Origin: Streptomyces blattellae
GTDB taxonomy: Bacteria > Actinomycetota > Actinomycetes > Streptomycetales > Streptomycetaceae
Length of the DNA stretch: 64,000 bases
Assembly: GCF_009709555.1 (NCBI RefSeq)
Contig: NZ_WJBG01000218.1
Location: 45,655-109,654 of the forward strand
Direction of reading: 5' to 3'
This document shows, in pieces, positions 32,746 to 41,296 of the stretch (positions within the stretch are counted from its first letter, which is position 1; every line of letters starts with the position of its first letter). The notes beneath the pieces are model-generated. The model was not told the DNA's origin, did not search any database, and saw only the letters and a list, made by a program, of their open reading frames with translations. The position numbers and the translations under genes were made by a program.

Positions 32746-34737
32746 GTGCCGCTTCCCGTGCCCGTCCTCGCCGAGGGAGTCGATCCGGCCTGGCTACCGC
32801 CGGCCGCCTTCGAGCCGCTCGGCACCCGACGGACCCTGATCCGCGGATCGGGCCCCATGGTGGAGACGGTGCACGGTGAAGTGGCGGACGCCGTCGCCCG
32901 GTTCGGTGGTCGTGTCGTACGCGATCCCGAGCCGGGCGACGGCATGTCGTACGACCTGGTGCTCGAACTGACCGGGGCGAGCGGAGACGAGGGGTTCGCG
33001 TGCGGGCGTCAGGACGGTACGACGACCGTCACGGCGTCCGGTCGACGCGGGCTGCTGTACGGGCTGTTCCATGTCGTACGGCTCGGTGAGGACGCCTTCC
33101 GCGGCGAGTGGGCGCGCGAAGTGCACCAGCCCGCGGCGGCTCTGCGCATGGTCGACCACTGGGACAACGTGGCCGTGCACCCGGTGATGGGCCAGGTAGA
33201 ACGCGGTTACTCCGGCGGTTCGCTGTTCTGGGCGGACGGGCGGGCCCGCGGAGAGCTGGAGCGCGTGCGGGCGTACGGCAGGCTGCTCGCGGCCTGCGGG
33301 ATCAACGCCGTGGCCGTGAACAACGTCAACGTGCACCGGACCGAGGCGCGGCTGCTGACCGACCGGATCGGTGAAGTCGCCGCTCTGGCCGACGCGTTGC
33401 GGCCGTACGGGATCAGGACGCATCTGTCGGTGACCTTCACCGCGCCGATCGTGCTCGCGGGTCTGGAGACGGCCGATCCGCTGGATGCGCGGGTGCGGGA
33501 GTGGTGGGCGCGGGCGACTGCCGACGTGTACGCGGCGATACCGGACTTCGGCGGGTACGTGGTGAAGGCCGACTCGGAGGGGCAGCCGGGCCCGTTCACG
33601 TACGGCCGCAGTCACGCGGACGGCGCGAACATGCTGGCCGCCGCGCTGGCCCCGCACGGCGGCACGGTGCACTGGCGGGCGTTCGTCTACAACCACCGCC
33701 AGGACTGGCGGGACCGTACGACGGACCGGGCGCGGGCGGCCTACGACCATTTCGTGCCCCTGGACGGGAAGTTCGCGGACAACGCGGTGCTCCAGGTGAA
33801 GCACGGGCCGATGGACTTCCAGGTGCGGGAACCGGTTTCACCCGTGCTGGGCGCGATGCCGCGGACGCGGCTGGCGCTGGAGTTACAGGCGACGCAGGAG
33901 TACACCGGTCAGCAGCGGCATGTGTGCTGGCTGGGGCCGATGTGGAGCGAGGTGCTGCGGTTCCGGCCCGAAGCGGAATCGTCCGTCGGTGAGTCGGCGG
34001 CGCGCGGCGGTGGTCTGGTGGCGGTGTCCAACGTCGGTGACGACCCGTTCTGGACGGGGCATCCGCTGGCCCAGGCGAACCTGTACACCTTCGGACGCCT
34101 GGCCTGGCAGCCGGGCGCGGACCCGGGCCGGCTCCTCGATGAATGGATCGGGCTCACCTTCCCGGGCGCCTCGCGGCGGCTGGCCGCCGGGCTGCACGCG
34201 GTGCTCGACGGTTCGTGGCAGACGTACGAGAAGTACACCGCGCCGCTCGGGGTGGGCTGGATGGTGCAGCCGGGTCATCACTACGGGCCGAGCGTGGACG
34301 GCTATGAGTACAGCCCGTGGGGCACCTATCACTTCGCCGACCGTGACGGCATCGGCGTCGACCGCAGCGCGGCCACCGGCACCGGCTATGCGGCTCAGTA
34401 CGCCAAGCCCTGGTCCGAGGTGTACGAGTCGCCGGACACCTGCCCCGACGAGCTACTGCTGTTCTTCCACCACATGTCGTACGGGCACATGCTGCACAAC
34501 GGCAAGACGGTGATCCAGCACATCTACGACACCCATTTCAAAGGTGTGACCGAGGTGGAGGAGGCCCGGGAGACCTGGGCCTCGCTCGCGGACCTGGTCG
34601 ATCCGGCACGCCATGCGCGGGTCGCCGAGCGGTACGAGGAGCAGCTGCGCTCTGCTCGCGAGTGGCGGGATCAGGTGAACAGCTACTTCTTCCGCAAGTC
34701 CGGTGTGGCCGACGCACATGGGCGCCGGATCTACTGA
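32746..34737 (+). CDS. Alpha-glucuronidase, GH67
   Basis: Releases (4-O-methyl)glucuronic acid from the non-reducing end of xylo-oligosaccharides. The 663-residue length and lack of signal peptide fit the intracellular GH67 family. N-terminal domain about 1-130; TIM barrel with MVDHWDNVAVHPVMGQVERGYSGGSLFW, ACGINAVAVNNVNVH, FGGYVVKADSEGQPGPFTYGRSHADGANMLA (acid/base Glu) and DGKFADNAVLQVKHGPMDFQVREP (catalytic carboxylates); C-terminal helical domain with WGTYHFADRDGIGVDRSAATG. GTG at 32746 follows GAGG. Its stop overlaps the stop of the convergent GH42 gene by 7 bp. With the CE7 esterase and transporter it indicates glucuronoxylan use. Confidence 0.93.
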   Translation: MPLPVPVLAEGVDPAWLPPAAFEPLGTRRTLIRGSGPMVETVHGEVADAVARFGGRVVRDPEPGDGMSYDLVLELTGASGDEGFACGRQDGTTTVTASGRRGLLYGLFHVVRLGEDAFRGEWAREVHQPAAALRMVDHWDNVAVHPVMGQVERGYSGGSLFWADGRARGELERVRAYGRLLAACGINAVAVNNVNVHRTEARLLTDRIGEVAALADALRPYGIRTHLSVTFTAPIVLAGLETADPLDARVREWWARATADVYAAIPDFGGYVVKADSEGQPGPFTYGRSHADGANMLAAALAPHGGTVHWRAFVYNHRQDWRDRTTDRARAAYDHFVPLDGKFADNAVLQVKHGPMDFQVREPVSPVLGAMPRTRLALELQATQEYTGQQRHVCWLGPMWSEVLRFRPEAESSVGESAARGGGLVAVSNVGDDPFWTGHPLAQANLYTFGRLAWQPGADPGRLLDEWIGLTFPGASRRLAAGLHAVLDGSWQTYEKYTAPLGVGWMVQPGHHYGPSVDGYEYSPWGTYHFADRDGIGVDRSAATGTGYAAQYAKPWSEVYESPDTCPDELLLFFHHMSYGHMLHNGKTVIQHIYDTHFKGVTEVEEARETWASLADLVDPARHARVAERYEEQLRSAREWRDQVNSYFFRKSGVADAHGRRIY

Positions 34738-36749
34738 ACGTGCAGGACCGCTGTGCCGAGCGGGTCGAGGGTGAGCGGCTCGCCCTTCTCGAAACGCTTT
34801 CCGGTGAGCAGGTCGGTGGCGGACGTGTGGGCGGTGAGGTGAGCCGGGTCCGGTGTGTGGTTGAGGAGGAAGAGCAGGCGCTTGCCGTCGGGGGCGGTGC
34901 GGGTGGCGGTCTCCAGGCCGGCGTGACCGGCGTACGGGCCGAGCAGTGCGTGGCGGGTGAGGATGCGGCGTACGACCCAGTCGACGCCGGGCTGGTCGAG
35001 GGCGGTGGCGACGTACCAGGCCTCGCCCGCGCCGTACGGGTGGCGGGTCACGGCGGGGGTGCCCGCGTAGAAGTCGGCGCCATAGGTGGCGACCGGTTCG
35101 GCGCCGCGCGAGCGCACCAGCTCGAACACCAGGCGGGCCTCGGTGCGCAACCCTCCCATTGCTATGGGCTGCACGACGTCCTGCGGGCGGGCGTCCCATT
35201 CGTCGACACGGACACCCATGAGGGGGGCGAGCGGGCCGGGGACATCGGTGAGGAAGGCCCGGTCGTGCTCGTCGGCGCGGCCGGAGAGGAAGGTGGTGAG
35301 CACGGTGCCGCCCCGTTCCGTAACCGCTTCCAGGCGAGTCGCGAGGTCGCCCTTGACCATGTGCAGGACGGGGGCGAGGACGACGGCGTACGGAGTGAGG
35401 TCGGCGGTGACCGGGACGACGTCGACATCGGCTCCGGCCTCACGGGCGGCCCGGTAGTAGGCGTGGACCACCTCCTGGTACCGGACCAGTCGCGAGGGGC
35501 CGTCGGAGATCTCCAGCGCCCACCAGCTGTCCCAGTCGAAGAGGAGGGCGGTGCGGGCTGGGGTGCGGGCGCCGAGGGTCGCGGCGCCCAGGAGCTGCAG
35601 TTCCCGTCCGAGGCCGGCCACTTCCCTGAAGACGCGGGTGTCGTCGCGGCCCGCGTGGCCGATGACCGCACCGTGGTACTTCTCGCAGGCTCCGCGCGAG
35701 GCACGCATCTGGAAGTACAGGGCCGCGTCGGCGCCGTGGGCGATGGCCTGGAAGGTGGCGAGGCGCAGTTCACCGGGGCGGCGGAGCGGGTTGACGTCGC
35801 GGCAGGCGGTGGTGGACGGGGTCTGCTCCATGAGCCAGAAGGGGGCGCCGTCCTTGAGGCCGCGCATCAGGTCGTGGGCGAGGGCGGGCCAGGTCGGCGG
35901 GGCGTCGAGGGGCGGGTAGCTGTCCCAGGACGCGAAGTCGAGGTGCGGGGCCCAGCGGTGGTAGTCGAGCGGGCGGAACATGCCCATGAAGTTGGTGGTG
36001 ACGGGTGTGTCCGGGTCATGGGCGCGGATCGCGTCCTTCTCGGCGAGGAAGCAGCCGAGCAGGGCGTCGGTCGTGAAGCGGTGGTAGTCGAGGGTGATGC
36101 CCTGGAAGGCGGTGTGGTCGGGGCCGCGCCAGTGCTCGGTGAGGGCGTTCGGGGGTTCGATCTCGTCGAAAGCGGTGTAGCGGTGCGACCAGAAGGTGGT
36201 GCACCAGGCGTCGTTGAGGGCGTCGAGGGTGCCGTGGCGAGCGCGGAGCCACGTGCGGAACGCCGCGGCGCACAGGTCGCAGTAACAGGCGCCGCCGTAC
36301 TCGTTGTTGATGTGCCAGCCCAGGAGTGCCGGGTGCTCCGCGTACCGTTCGGCGAGACGGGAGGCGAGGGCGGTGGCGGCCTTTTGGTACGCCGGTGAGC
36401 TGGGGCAGAAGTTGTGGCGCTGGCCGTAGCGGTGGCGGCGGCCCTCGAAGTCGGTGCGGTTGACCTCGGGGTGTCTCTTCGCGAGCCAGGGCGGGAGAGC
36501 GGCGGTGCCGGTGGCGAGGCAGACCCGCCGGCCTTCGGCCGCGGCGCGGTCGAGGATGCGGTCGAGAACGGTTAAGTCGTAGGTGTCTTCGGCCGGTTGG
36601 GTCAGGGACCAGGAGAAGACGCCGACGGTGAGCGTGTCGATGCCGGCCCGGTCGAACAGGCGGTGGTCCTCGTCCCACACCGTCTCCGGCCACTGCTCCG
36701 GGTTGTAGTCGCCGCCGTAGGGGATCTTCGGGGTGCGGGGCGCGGTCAT
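34731..36749 (-). CDS. Beta-galactosidase, GH42
   Basis: A 672-residue intracellular glycosidase. Acid/base Glu in LLGWHINNEYGG (about 145), nucleophile Glu in PFWLMEQTPS (about 310), and the structural zinc cysteines in CYCDLC plus an upstream FCPSS Cys. Barrel (1-390), trimerisation domain (about 395-605) and small C-terminal domain (610-672) are all present. ATG at 36749 overlaps the DUF624 gene stop by 4 bp (ATGA), so it is the last gene of the minus-strand transporter operon. Some GH42 members act on beta-galactosides or alpha-L-arabinopyranosides from plant polysaccharides; galactosidase is the default. Confidence 0.92.
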   Translation of the reverse strand: MTAPRTPKIPYGGDYNPEQWPETVWDEDHRLFDRAGIDTLTVGVFSWSLTQPAEDTYDLTVLDRILDRAAAEGRRVCLATGTAALPPWLAKRHPEVNRTDFEGRRHRYGQRHNFCPSSPAYQKAATALASRLAERYAEHPALLGWHINNEYGGACYCDLCAAAFRTWLRARHGTLDALNDAWCTTFWSHRYTAFDEIEPPNALTEHWRGPDHTAFQGITLDYHRFTTDALLGCFLAEKDAIRAHDPDTPVTTNFMGMFRPLDYHRWAPHLDFASWDSYPPLDAPPTWPALAHDLMRGLKDGAPFWLMEQTPSTTACRDVNPLRRPGELRLATFQAIAHGADAALYFQMRASRGACEKYHGAVIGHAGRDDTRVFREVAGLGRELQLLGAATLGARTPARTALLFDWDSWWALEISDGPSRLVRYQEVVHAYYRAAREAGADVDVVPVTADLTPYAVVLAPVLHMVKGDLATRLEAVTERGGTVLTTFLSGRADEHDRAFLTDVPGPLAPLMGVRVDEWDARPQDVVQPIAMGGLRTEARLVFELVRSRGAEPVATYGADFYAGTPAVTRHPYGAGEAWYVATALDQPGVDWVVRRILTRHALLGPYAGHAGLETATRTAPDGKRLLFLLNHTPDPAHLTAHTSATDLLTGKRFEKGEPLTLDPLGTAVLHVQ

Positions 36750-37525
36750 GCGGTGAAATCCTCCTCGGTCTCGGCGATCACCGGGCGGCTGCTGTGCAGC
36801 AGGGACAGCAGCAGCGGGGCGGCCAGCAGGGCGGGCAGGGCCTCGGTCAGCAGGGCGGTCAGTCCGGCGGTCAGGACGAGCAGCGAGACGGCGCCGAGGG
36901 TGGCGCGGGCATGCCGAAACAGGAAGTAACCGGCCAGCCGGGCGGTGTCGCGGGTACGGAAGGCGAACAGCGAGGTCAGCACGAACGCATGCCCGCCCCA
37001 GAGCAGCGAGGCGAGCCCTATGGCCGCGAGCAGCACCGCCCACCAGCCGGGCAGACCGGTGGCGGAGAAGTGGGTCAGGGTGAAGGCGATGACGGTGAGC
37101 CAGCCGAGCAGGGGCGCCCAGAGCTTGAGGACCGGGACCGTGTTGAGCCGGTAGCCGCGCCGGTACGTGCGGGCCGGGTGGAGGTCGGTGAGGTCGTGGT
37201 CCCGGTGGTGGAGGGCGTACAGGGCGGCGGACAGCGCCGGGCCGAGCGGCAGCAGGCATACGGCGGCCAGGGGGAGGTTCGAGGGGTCGGCGCCGAGGAA
37301 CAGCAGCCCGGCCAGGCCCGGTGAGGCGGCGAGGAGCAGCAGCGCCTCGACGGTGACCAGGGTGTGGATCAGAGCGGCGGCGCGGGAGAGGGCGCCGTCA
37401 CCGAAGGAGCCGGGCCTGGCGGCGGGGGCGGTCGCGCCGGACCCGGCGGCGGGAGCGGTCGCGCCGGACCCGGCGGCGGGAGCGGTCGCGCCGGACCCGG
37501 CGGCGGGAGCGGTCGCGGGGGTCAT
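36746..37525 (-). CDS. DUF624 (YesL-type) membrane protein with N-terminal repeat tail
   Basis: A 259-residue polytopic membrane protein. DUF624 proteins regularly accompany LplA/LplB/YtcP-type oligosaccharide transporters and may help assemble or tune them. Five to six helices lie between about 45 and 240, with the conserved YRRGYRLNTVPVLKLWAPLLGW segment. The N-terminus is a tail of three to four APAAGSGAT repeats encoded by a 27-nt tandem DNA repeat. ATG at 37525 overlaps the binding-protein stop by 4 bp, and its own stop overlaps GH42. No enzymatic role known. Confidence 0.82.
   Translation of the reverse strand: MTPATAPAAGSGATAPAAGSGATAPAAGSGATAPAARPGSFGDGALSRAAALIHTLVTVEALLLLAASPGLAGLLFLGADPSNLPLAAVCLLPLGPALSAALYALHHRDHDLTDLHPARTYRRGYRLNTVPVLKLWAPLLGWLTVIAFTLTHFSATGLPGWWAVLLAAIGLASLLWGGHAFVLTSLFAFRTRDTARLAGYFLFRHARATLGAVSLLVLTAGLTALLTEALPALLAAPLLLSLLHSSRPVIAETEEDFTA
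37421..37520 (-). repeat. 27-nt tandem repeat, 3.7 copies, in the DUF624 gene 5' end
   Basis: Three near-identical 27-nt units at 37421-37447, 37448-37474 and 37475-37501 plus a partial fourth. They encode the APAAGSGAT repeats; copy changes keep the frame. Confidence 0.9.
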
Positions 37526-39177
37526 CCGTTCTCCTGCTCGAACCGTTCGTACGCCTGGTTGTGCAGGTCGACGAGCTGGTCCAGGTTCTTGCCCTTCAAC
37601 TCGGCCACGTAGTCGTCCCATTCGGACATCGGGCGCTCGCCGAGCACGAACTGGAGGGTGTTCTGGATGGCGGTGTCCTTGAGCGGGGTGTCCCAGAGGG
37701 TCGCCTGCTCCTGTTCGGAGGACTGAAGCGGGTGGGCCGGGTCGACGGGCAGCTCCCTGTACTGGGCCATGGCGTCCTGGAACTTCTTCTCGTCCGGGCT
37801 GAAGCTGGAGGAGACCAGCTCCCAGCTGCCGCCGTAGGTGAAGACGCCATTGAAGAAGCCGTAGTCCTTCTGGAGGTCCTTCGGGGCGTCCGGGTCGGAT
37901 CCCATCAGCGAGATCCCCGGCTCCAGCCGGTACTCGGCGCCGGACCGGGTGTAGGTGACGCCCTCCACACCCCACTTGCAGAACGTCTGGCCCTCGTCGG
38001 AGTACCAGAGCCAGTCCACGAACTGCATCATCGCGACGAAGTCGTCGCTGTCGAGGGCCTCGCTGGAGATCATGATGCCGTTCTCCAGCCGGATTCCGCT
38101 CAGGACGATGGGTCCTGCCGGTCCCAGCGGCACCGGGATCATCTCGATACTGGAGCCCCTGACCTGCTTGTCCAGGTTGTAACGGTATTCCTGCACCAGC
38201 ACCTGCGGATTGGCGCTGATCACATAGGACTTCTCGGCCAGCAGCTTCTGCACGGCCTGGTCGTCCTGCTGGGTGAAGCTCTCCGGGTCCAGCAGTTTCT
38301 CGGCGACGAGTTTTCTGACGTACTCGACCATCTCCCGGTAGGCGTCCTGGGTCGCGGTGAAGACGAACTTCTGCGCCTCGGTGTCGAAGCTGATGTTGTT
38401 GTAGTTCCAGCCGGCCTTCACGCCGTACGCCTGGCCGAGGTAACCGAACAATGCACCGCATGGAAATGGGGTGTTGACGCTCCAGCGGTCGGTCCAGGGG
38501 TATTTGTCGGGGTACTCCGCCCTGAGCGCCTTGAGGACGTCGTACACCTCGTCCCAGGTGGTCGGCAGGGTCAGGCCGTGCCGGTCGAGGATGTCCGTGC
38601 GCAAGGACAGCGAGTAGCCCGACTTGGGTTTCTCGTGCAGGCCGGGCAGCAGGTAGTACTTGCCGTCGGACTGGCGGATGGAGTCGAGTTCGGGCTCCAG
38701 CTGCCACTTGCGCACCTTGTCCTGGAAGTTGGGCATCAGGTGCACGTACTCGCTGACCGCGAGGATCGCGCCGGACGACACGAAGGCGACCTCGGAGGGG
38801 TGGTACGTCTTCGGGATCAGGTACGGGGCGTCGCCCGAGCCGATGAGCACGCTGCGCTTGTTCTCGTAGTCGGCCAGCGGCACGTCGACGGGCTTGATGG
38901 TGATCCCGGTGCGCTTGGTGACCTCCTTCCAGAACAGCCAGCTGTCCTTGAGCGGGTAGACCGGGTTGTTGTTGTGCAGCATCGAGAAGGACAGCGGCTT
39001 GGTCGCCTTGAACTGCTGCCCGGCGCGGTACTCCTTCATCGCGCCGTTCTGCTTCTTGGAGAGGTCCTTGGAGTCCCCGCCGTCGTCGCCGCTGCCGCAG
39101 CCGGTGAGGGTGGCCAGACCGATGAAGCCCGCGGCGGCCAGGATCTGACGCCGCGACAGCTCTCCTGTGTTCTTCAC
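37522..39177 (-). CDS. Oligosaccharide-binding lipoprotein (LplA/YtcQ type)
   Basis: A 551-residue extracellular solute-binding protein of the large family that serves polysaccharide fragments such as rhamnogalacturonan, alginate or xylan oligosaccharides. N-terminus LSRRQILAAAG with Arg9-Arg10 and lipobox TLTGC (Cys27) indicates Tat-type export and lipidation. Blocks KRTGITIKPVDVPLADYENKRSVLIGSGDAPYLI and VDWLWYSDEGQTFCKWGVEGVTY are typical. GTG at 39177 follows AAGGGAG. It lies between permease and DUF624 genes in one operon; xylan oligosaccharides are the likely ligand from context. Confidence 0.9.
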   Translation of the reverse strand: MKNTGELSRRQILAAAGFIGLATLTGCGSGDDGGDSKDLSKKQNGAMKEYRAGQQFKATKPLSFSMLHNNNPVYPLKDSWLFWKEVTKRTGITIKPVDVPLADYENKRSVLIGSGDAPYLIPKTYHPSEVAFVSSGAILAVSEYVHLMPNFQDKVRKWQLEPELDSIRQSDGKYYLLPGLHEKPKSGYSLSLRTDILDRHGLTLPTTWDEVYDVLKALRAEYPDKYPWTDRWSVNTPFPCGALFGYLGQAYGVKAGWNYNNISFDTEAQKFVFTATQDAYREMVEYVRKLVAEKLLDPESFTQQDDQAVQKLLAEKSYVISANPQVLVQEYRYNLDKQVRGSSIEMIPVPLGPAGPIVLSGIRLENGIMISSEALDSDDFVAMMQFVDWLWYSDEGQTFCKWGVEGVTYTRSGAEYRLEPGISLMGSDPDAPKDLQKDYGFFNGVFTYGGSWELVSSSFSPDEKKFQDAMAQYRELPVDPAHPLQSSEQEQATLWDTPLKDTAIQNTLQFVLGERPMSEWDDYVAELKGKNLDQLVDLHNQAYERFEQENG

Positions 39178-39212
39178 GGGAACTCCCTTGTTCCGTAGGT
39201 GAGTTGCTGGTA

Positions 39213-40082
39213 TCAGCCCTTGACCGCGCCGAGCATCACGCCCGAGACGAAGTAGCGCTGGACGAACGGGTACACGCAGACGATCGGCAGGGCGGTGAGG
39301 ATGATGGCGACGGCCTGGATGTTCGCGCCGACCTGGCTGAGCTGTTCCGTGCCGGCGCCGGCGTTGGAGCCTCCGGTGGCGCCCTGGATGAGGTTGCGCA
39401 GATAGACGGTCACCGGCATCAGATCGGAGGAGTCCATGTAGAGAAACGCGCTGAACCAGGAGTTCCAGAAGGACACCGAGTAGAAGAGCACCATCGTCGC
39501 GACGACCGCCTTGGACAGCGGCAGCACGATGCGGAGCAGGATGCCGTAGGTGCTCAGCCCGTCGATCTGCGCGGCCTCCTCCAGTTCGGTCGGCAGGTTC
39601 TCGAAGAAGGCCTTCATCACCAGCAGGTTGAAGACGCTGATCGCGTTGGGCAGCGCGATGGCCCAGACGCTGTTCTTCAGGCCCAGGCTGGTGATCAGGA
39701 CGTAGTTCGGGATCAGGCCGCCCGTGAAGAACATGGTGAACACGGCGATGCCGACGAGCGCGGTGCGGCCCTTGAGGTGCTTCTTCGACAGGACGTACGC
39801 GTAACAGGTCGTCAGGCCCATGGCGACGGCCGTCGCCACGACCGTGTAGAGCACGGTGTTTCCGTAGTTCCGCCAGAACATCGAGTCCTGGAGCACGATC
39901 TTGTACGTGGTGAGGTTGAACCCCTTGGGCCACAGCGTCACTTCACCGGCCCGGATCTCCCGCTCCCCGCTGAAGGATCGCGCGATGATGTTGACGAAGG
40001 GGTACAGGGTCACGACCACGACCAGGGTGAGGATCACTCCGTTGACGCCCTGGAAGACCCGGTAGGAACGGCTCGGCTTCAC
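39213..40082 (-). CDS. Oligosaccharide ABC transporter permease (YtcP/LplC type)
   Basis: A 289-residue CUT1 permease with six helices. EAA loop ELEEAAQIDGLSTYGILLRIVLPLSKA; C-terminus FVQRYFVSGVMLGAVKG is characteristic of YtcP. GTG at 40082 overlaps the upstream permease stop by 4 bp; a second GTG one codon upstream is possible. The ATPase is not encoded here, so MsiK is probably shared. Confidence 0.92.
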   Translation of the reverse strand: MKPSRSYRVFQGVNGVILTLVVVVTLYPFVNIIARSFSGEREIRAGEVTLWPKGFNLTTYKIVLQDSMFWRNYGNTVLYTVVATAVAMGLTTCYAYVLSKKHLKGRTALVGIAVFTMFFTGGLIPNYVLITSLGLKNSVWAIALPNAISVFNLLVMKAFFENLPTELEEAAQIDGLSTYGILLRIVLPLSKAVVATMVLFYSVSFWNSWFSAFLYMDSSDLMPVTVYLRNLIQGATGGSNAGAGTEQLSQVGANIQAVAIILTALPIVCVYPFVQRYFVSGVMLGAVKG

Positions 40083-41071
40083 CACAGGCTGGTCCCCACT
40101 GTGCGACGCGAGAGCGTGTTGGCGGAGGTGATCAGGACCAGGCCGATGATCGCCTCGAACAGGCCGATGGCGGCCGCGTAGCTGAAGCTGTTGGACTCGA
40201 CACCGGCCCGGTAGACGTAGGTCGAGATCACGTCGGCGGTCGGATAGGTCAGCGGGTTGTACAGCAGCAGGACCTTCTCGAAGCCGACCGCCATGAAGGT
40301 GCCGATGTTGAGGATCAGCAGCGTGATCATCGTGGGCCGGATGCCGGGCAGGGTGACGTGCCAGATCTGCTGCCAGCGGTTGGCGCCGTCGATGCGCGCG
40401 GCCTCGTACAGGTCCTCGTCGATCGTGGTGAGCGCGGCGAGGTAGAGGATCGTGCCCCAGCCGGCGGTCTGCCAGATCTCCGAGCCGACGTAGATCGTGC
40501 GGAACCACTCGGGCTCCTGGATGAAACGGATCGGATCGTGGCCGAACCAGCCGAGGATGTGGTTGACCGGGCCGTCCGTGGCGAGCATCTGCATGGTGAT
40601 GCCCGCGACGATGACGATCGACAGGAAGTGCGGTAGATACGAAACCGATTGCACAAACCGTTTCAGCGACCGTCTGCGCACCTCGTTGAGCAGCAGCGCG
40701 AGAATGATCGGAATCGGAAAGCAGAACACCAGCGTCAGCCCGCCGAGCCACAGCGTGTTGCGGAACACCTGCCAGAAGGTGGGATCCGTGAGGAACATCT
40801 CCACATAGCGCAGCCCCACCCACTCCTCGCCGAAGATCGACCCGCCGGGCTCGAAGCGCCGGAAGGCGATCACATTGCCGAGCATCGGCAGATAGCGGAA
40901 GACCAGGAAGAACAGCAGCGGCAGTACGACCAGCGAGTACAGCTGCCAGTCCCGGCGTAACGCCCGCCGCCAACTGCGGTGCGCCGGACGGGAAGCAGAG
41001 GCGGGCGCGGACTTCGGCCGGGGCGGGTCCTGGGTGCCGGGCGATGGCGTGAATCTGGTGGGGGTGCTCAT
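40079..41071 (-). CDS. Oligosaccharide ABC transporter permease (LplB type)
   Basis: A 330-residue permease. A 40-residue polar Arg/Pro-rich N-terminus precedes LYSLVVLPLLFFLVFRYLPMLGNVIAFRRF, the LplB signature first helix. EAA loop DLYEAARIDGANRWQQIWHVTLPGIRPT. First gene of the five-gene minus-strand operon (lplB-ytcP-binding protein-DUF624-GH42), transcribed divergently from the CE7 esterase. Confidence 0.92.
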   Translation of the reverse strand: MSTPTRFTPSPGTQDPPRPKSAPASASRPAHRSWRRALRRDWQLYSLVVLPLLFFLVFRYLPMLGNVIAFRRFEPGGSIFGEEWVGLRYVEMFLTDPTFWQVFRNTLWLGGLTLVFCFPIPIILALLLNEVRRRSLKRFVQSVSYLPHFLSIVIVAGITMQMLATDGPVNHILGWFGHDPIRFIQEPEWFRTIYVGSEIWQTAGWGTILYLAALTTIDEDLYEAARIDGANRWQQIWHVTLPGIRPTMITLLILNIGTFMAVGFEKVLLLYNPLTYPTADVISTYVYRAGVESNSFSYAAAIGLFEAIIGLVLITSANTLSRRTVGTSLW

Positions 41072-41101
41072 GCTCGGTCCTCCGGGACGGTTTCACGGAT
41101 C

Positions 41102-41127
41102 CGAAACTTTCGAGCTATTACCGGTAA
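41102..41127. promoter_or_regulatory. Tandem dyad operators between transporter operon and CE7 esterase
   Basis: CGAAACTTTCG at 41102-41112 is a perfect 11-nt dyad of the CGAA-N-TTCG type reported for the xylan-oligosaccharide repressor BxlR, with one extra pair. Five bases later TTACCGGTAA (41118-41127) is a perfect 10-nt palindrome. Together they lie about 30-55 nt upstream of the lplB-type gene start in a 225-bp divergent region. Regulator identity is inferred. Confidence 0.55.
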
Positions 41128-41296
41128 CTTGCGGCAACTTAAAGCTCTCGGAAAGCGCTGTCAATGGGTGGTGCAACGGTCAGTTGTGACGAGAGGTGAT
41201 GTTGTAACCCGCCGCGATATGGGTAAGCCACGGAGACTTGACCGTTCAGCTCGTCGCAAGTTTCTGTATTCGAACCGACTCCTGCGAGGTGCCGAC

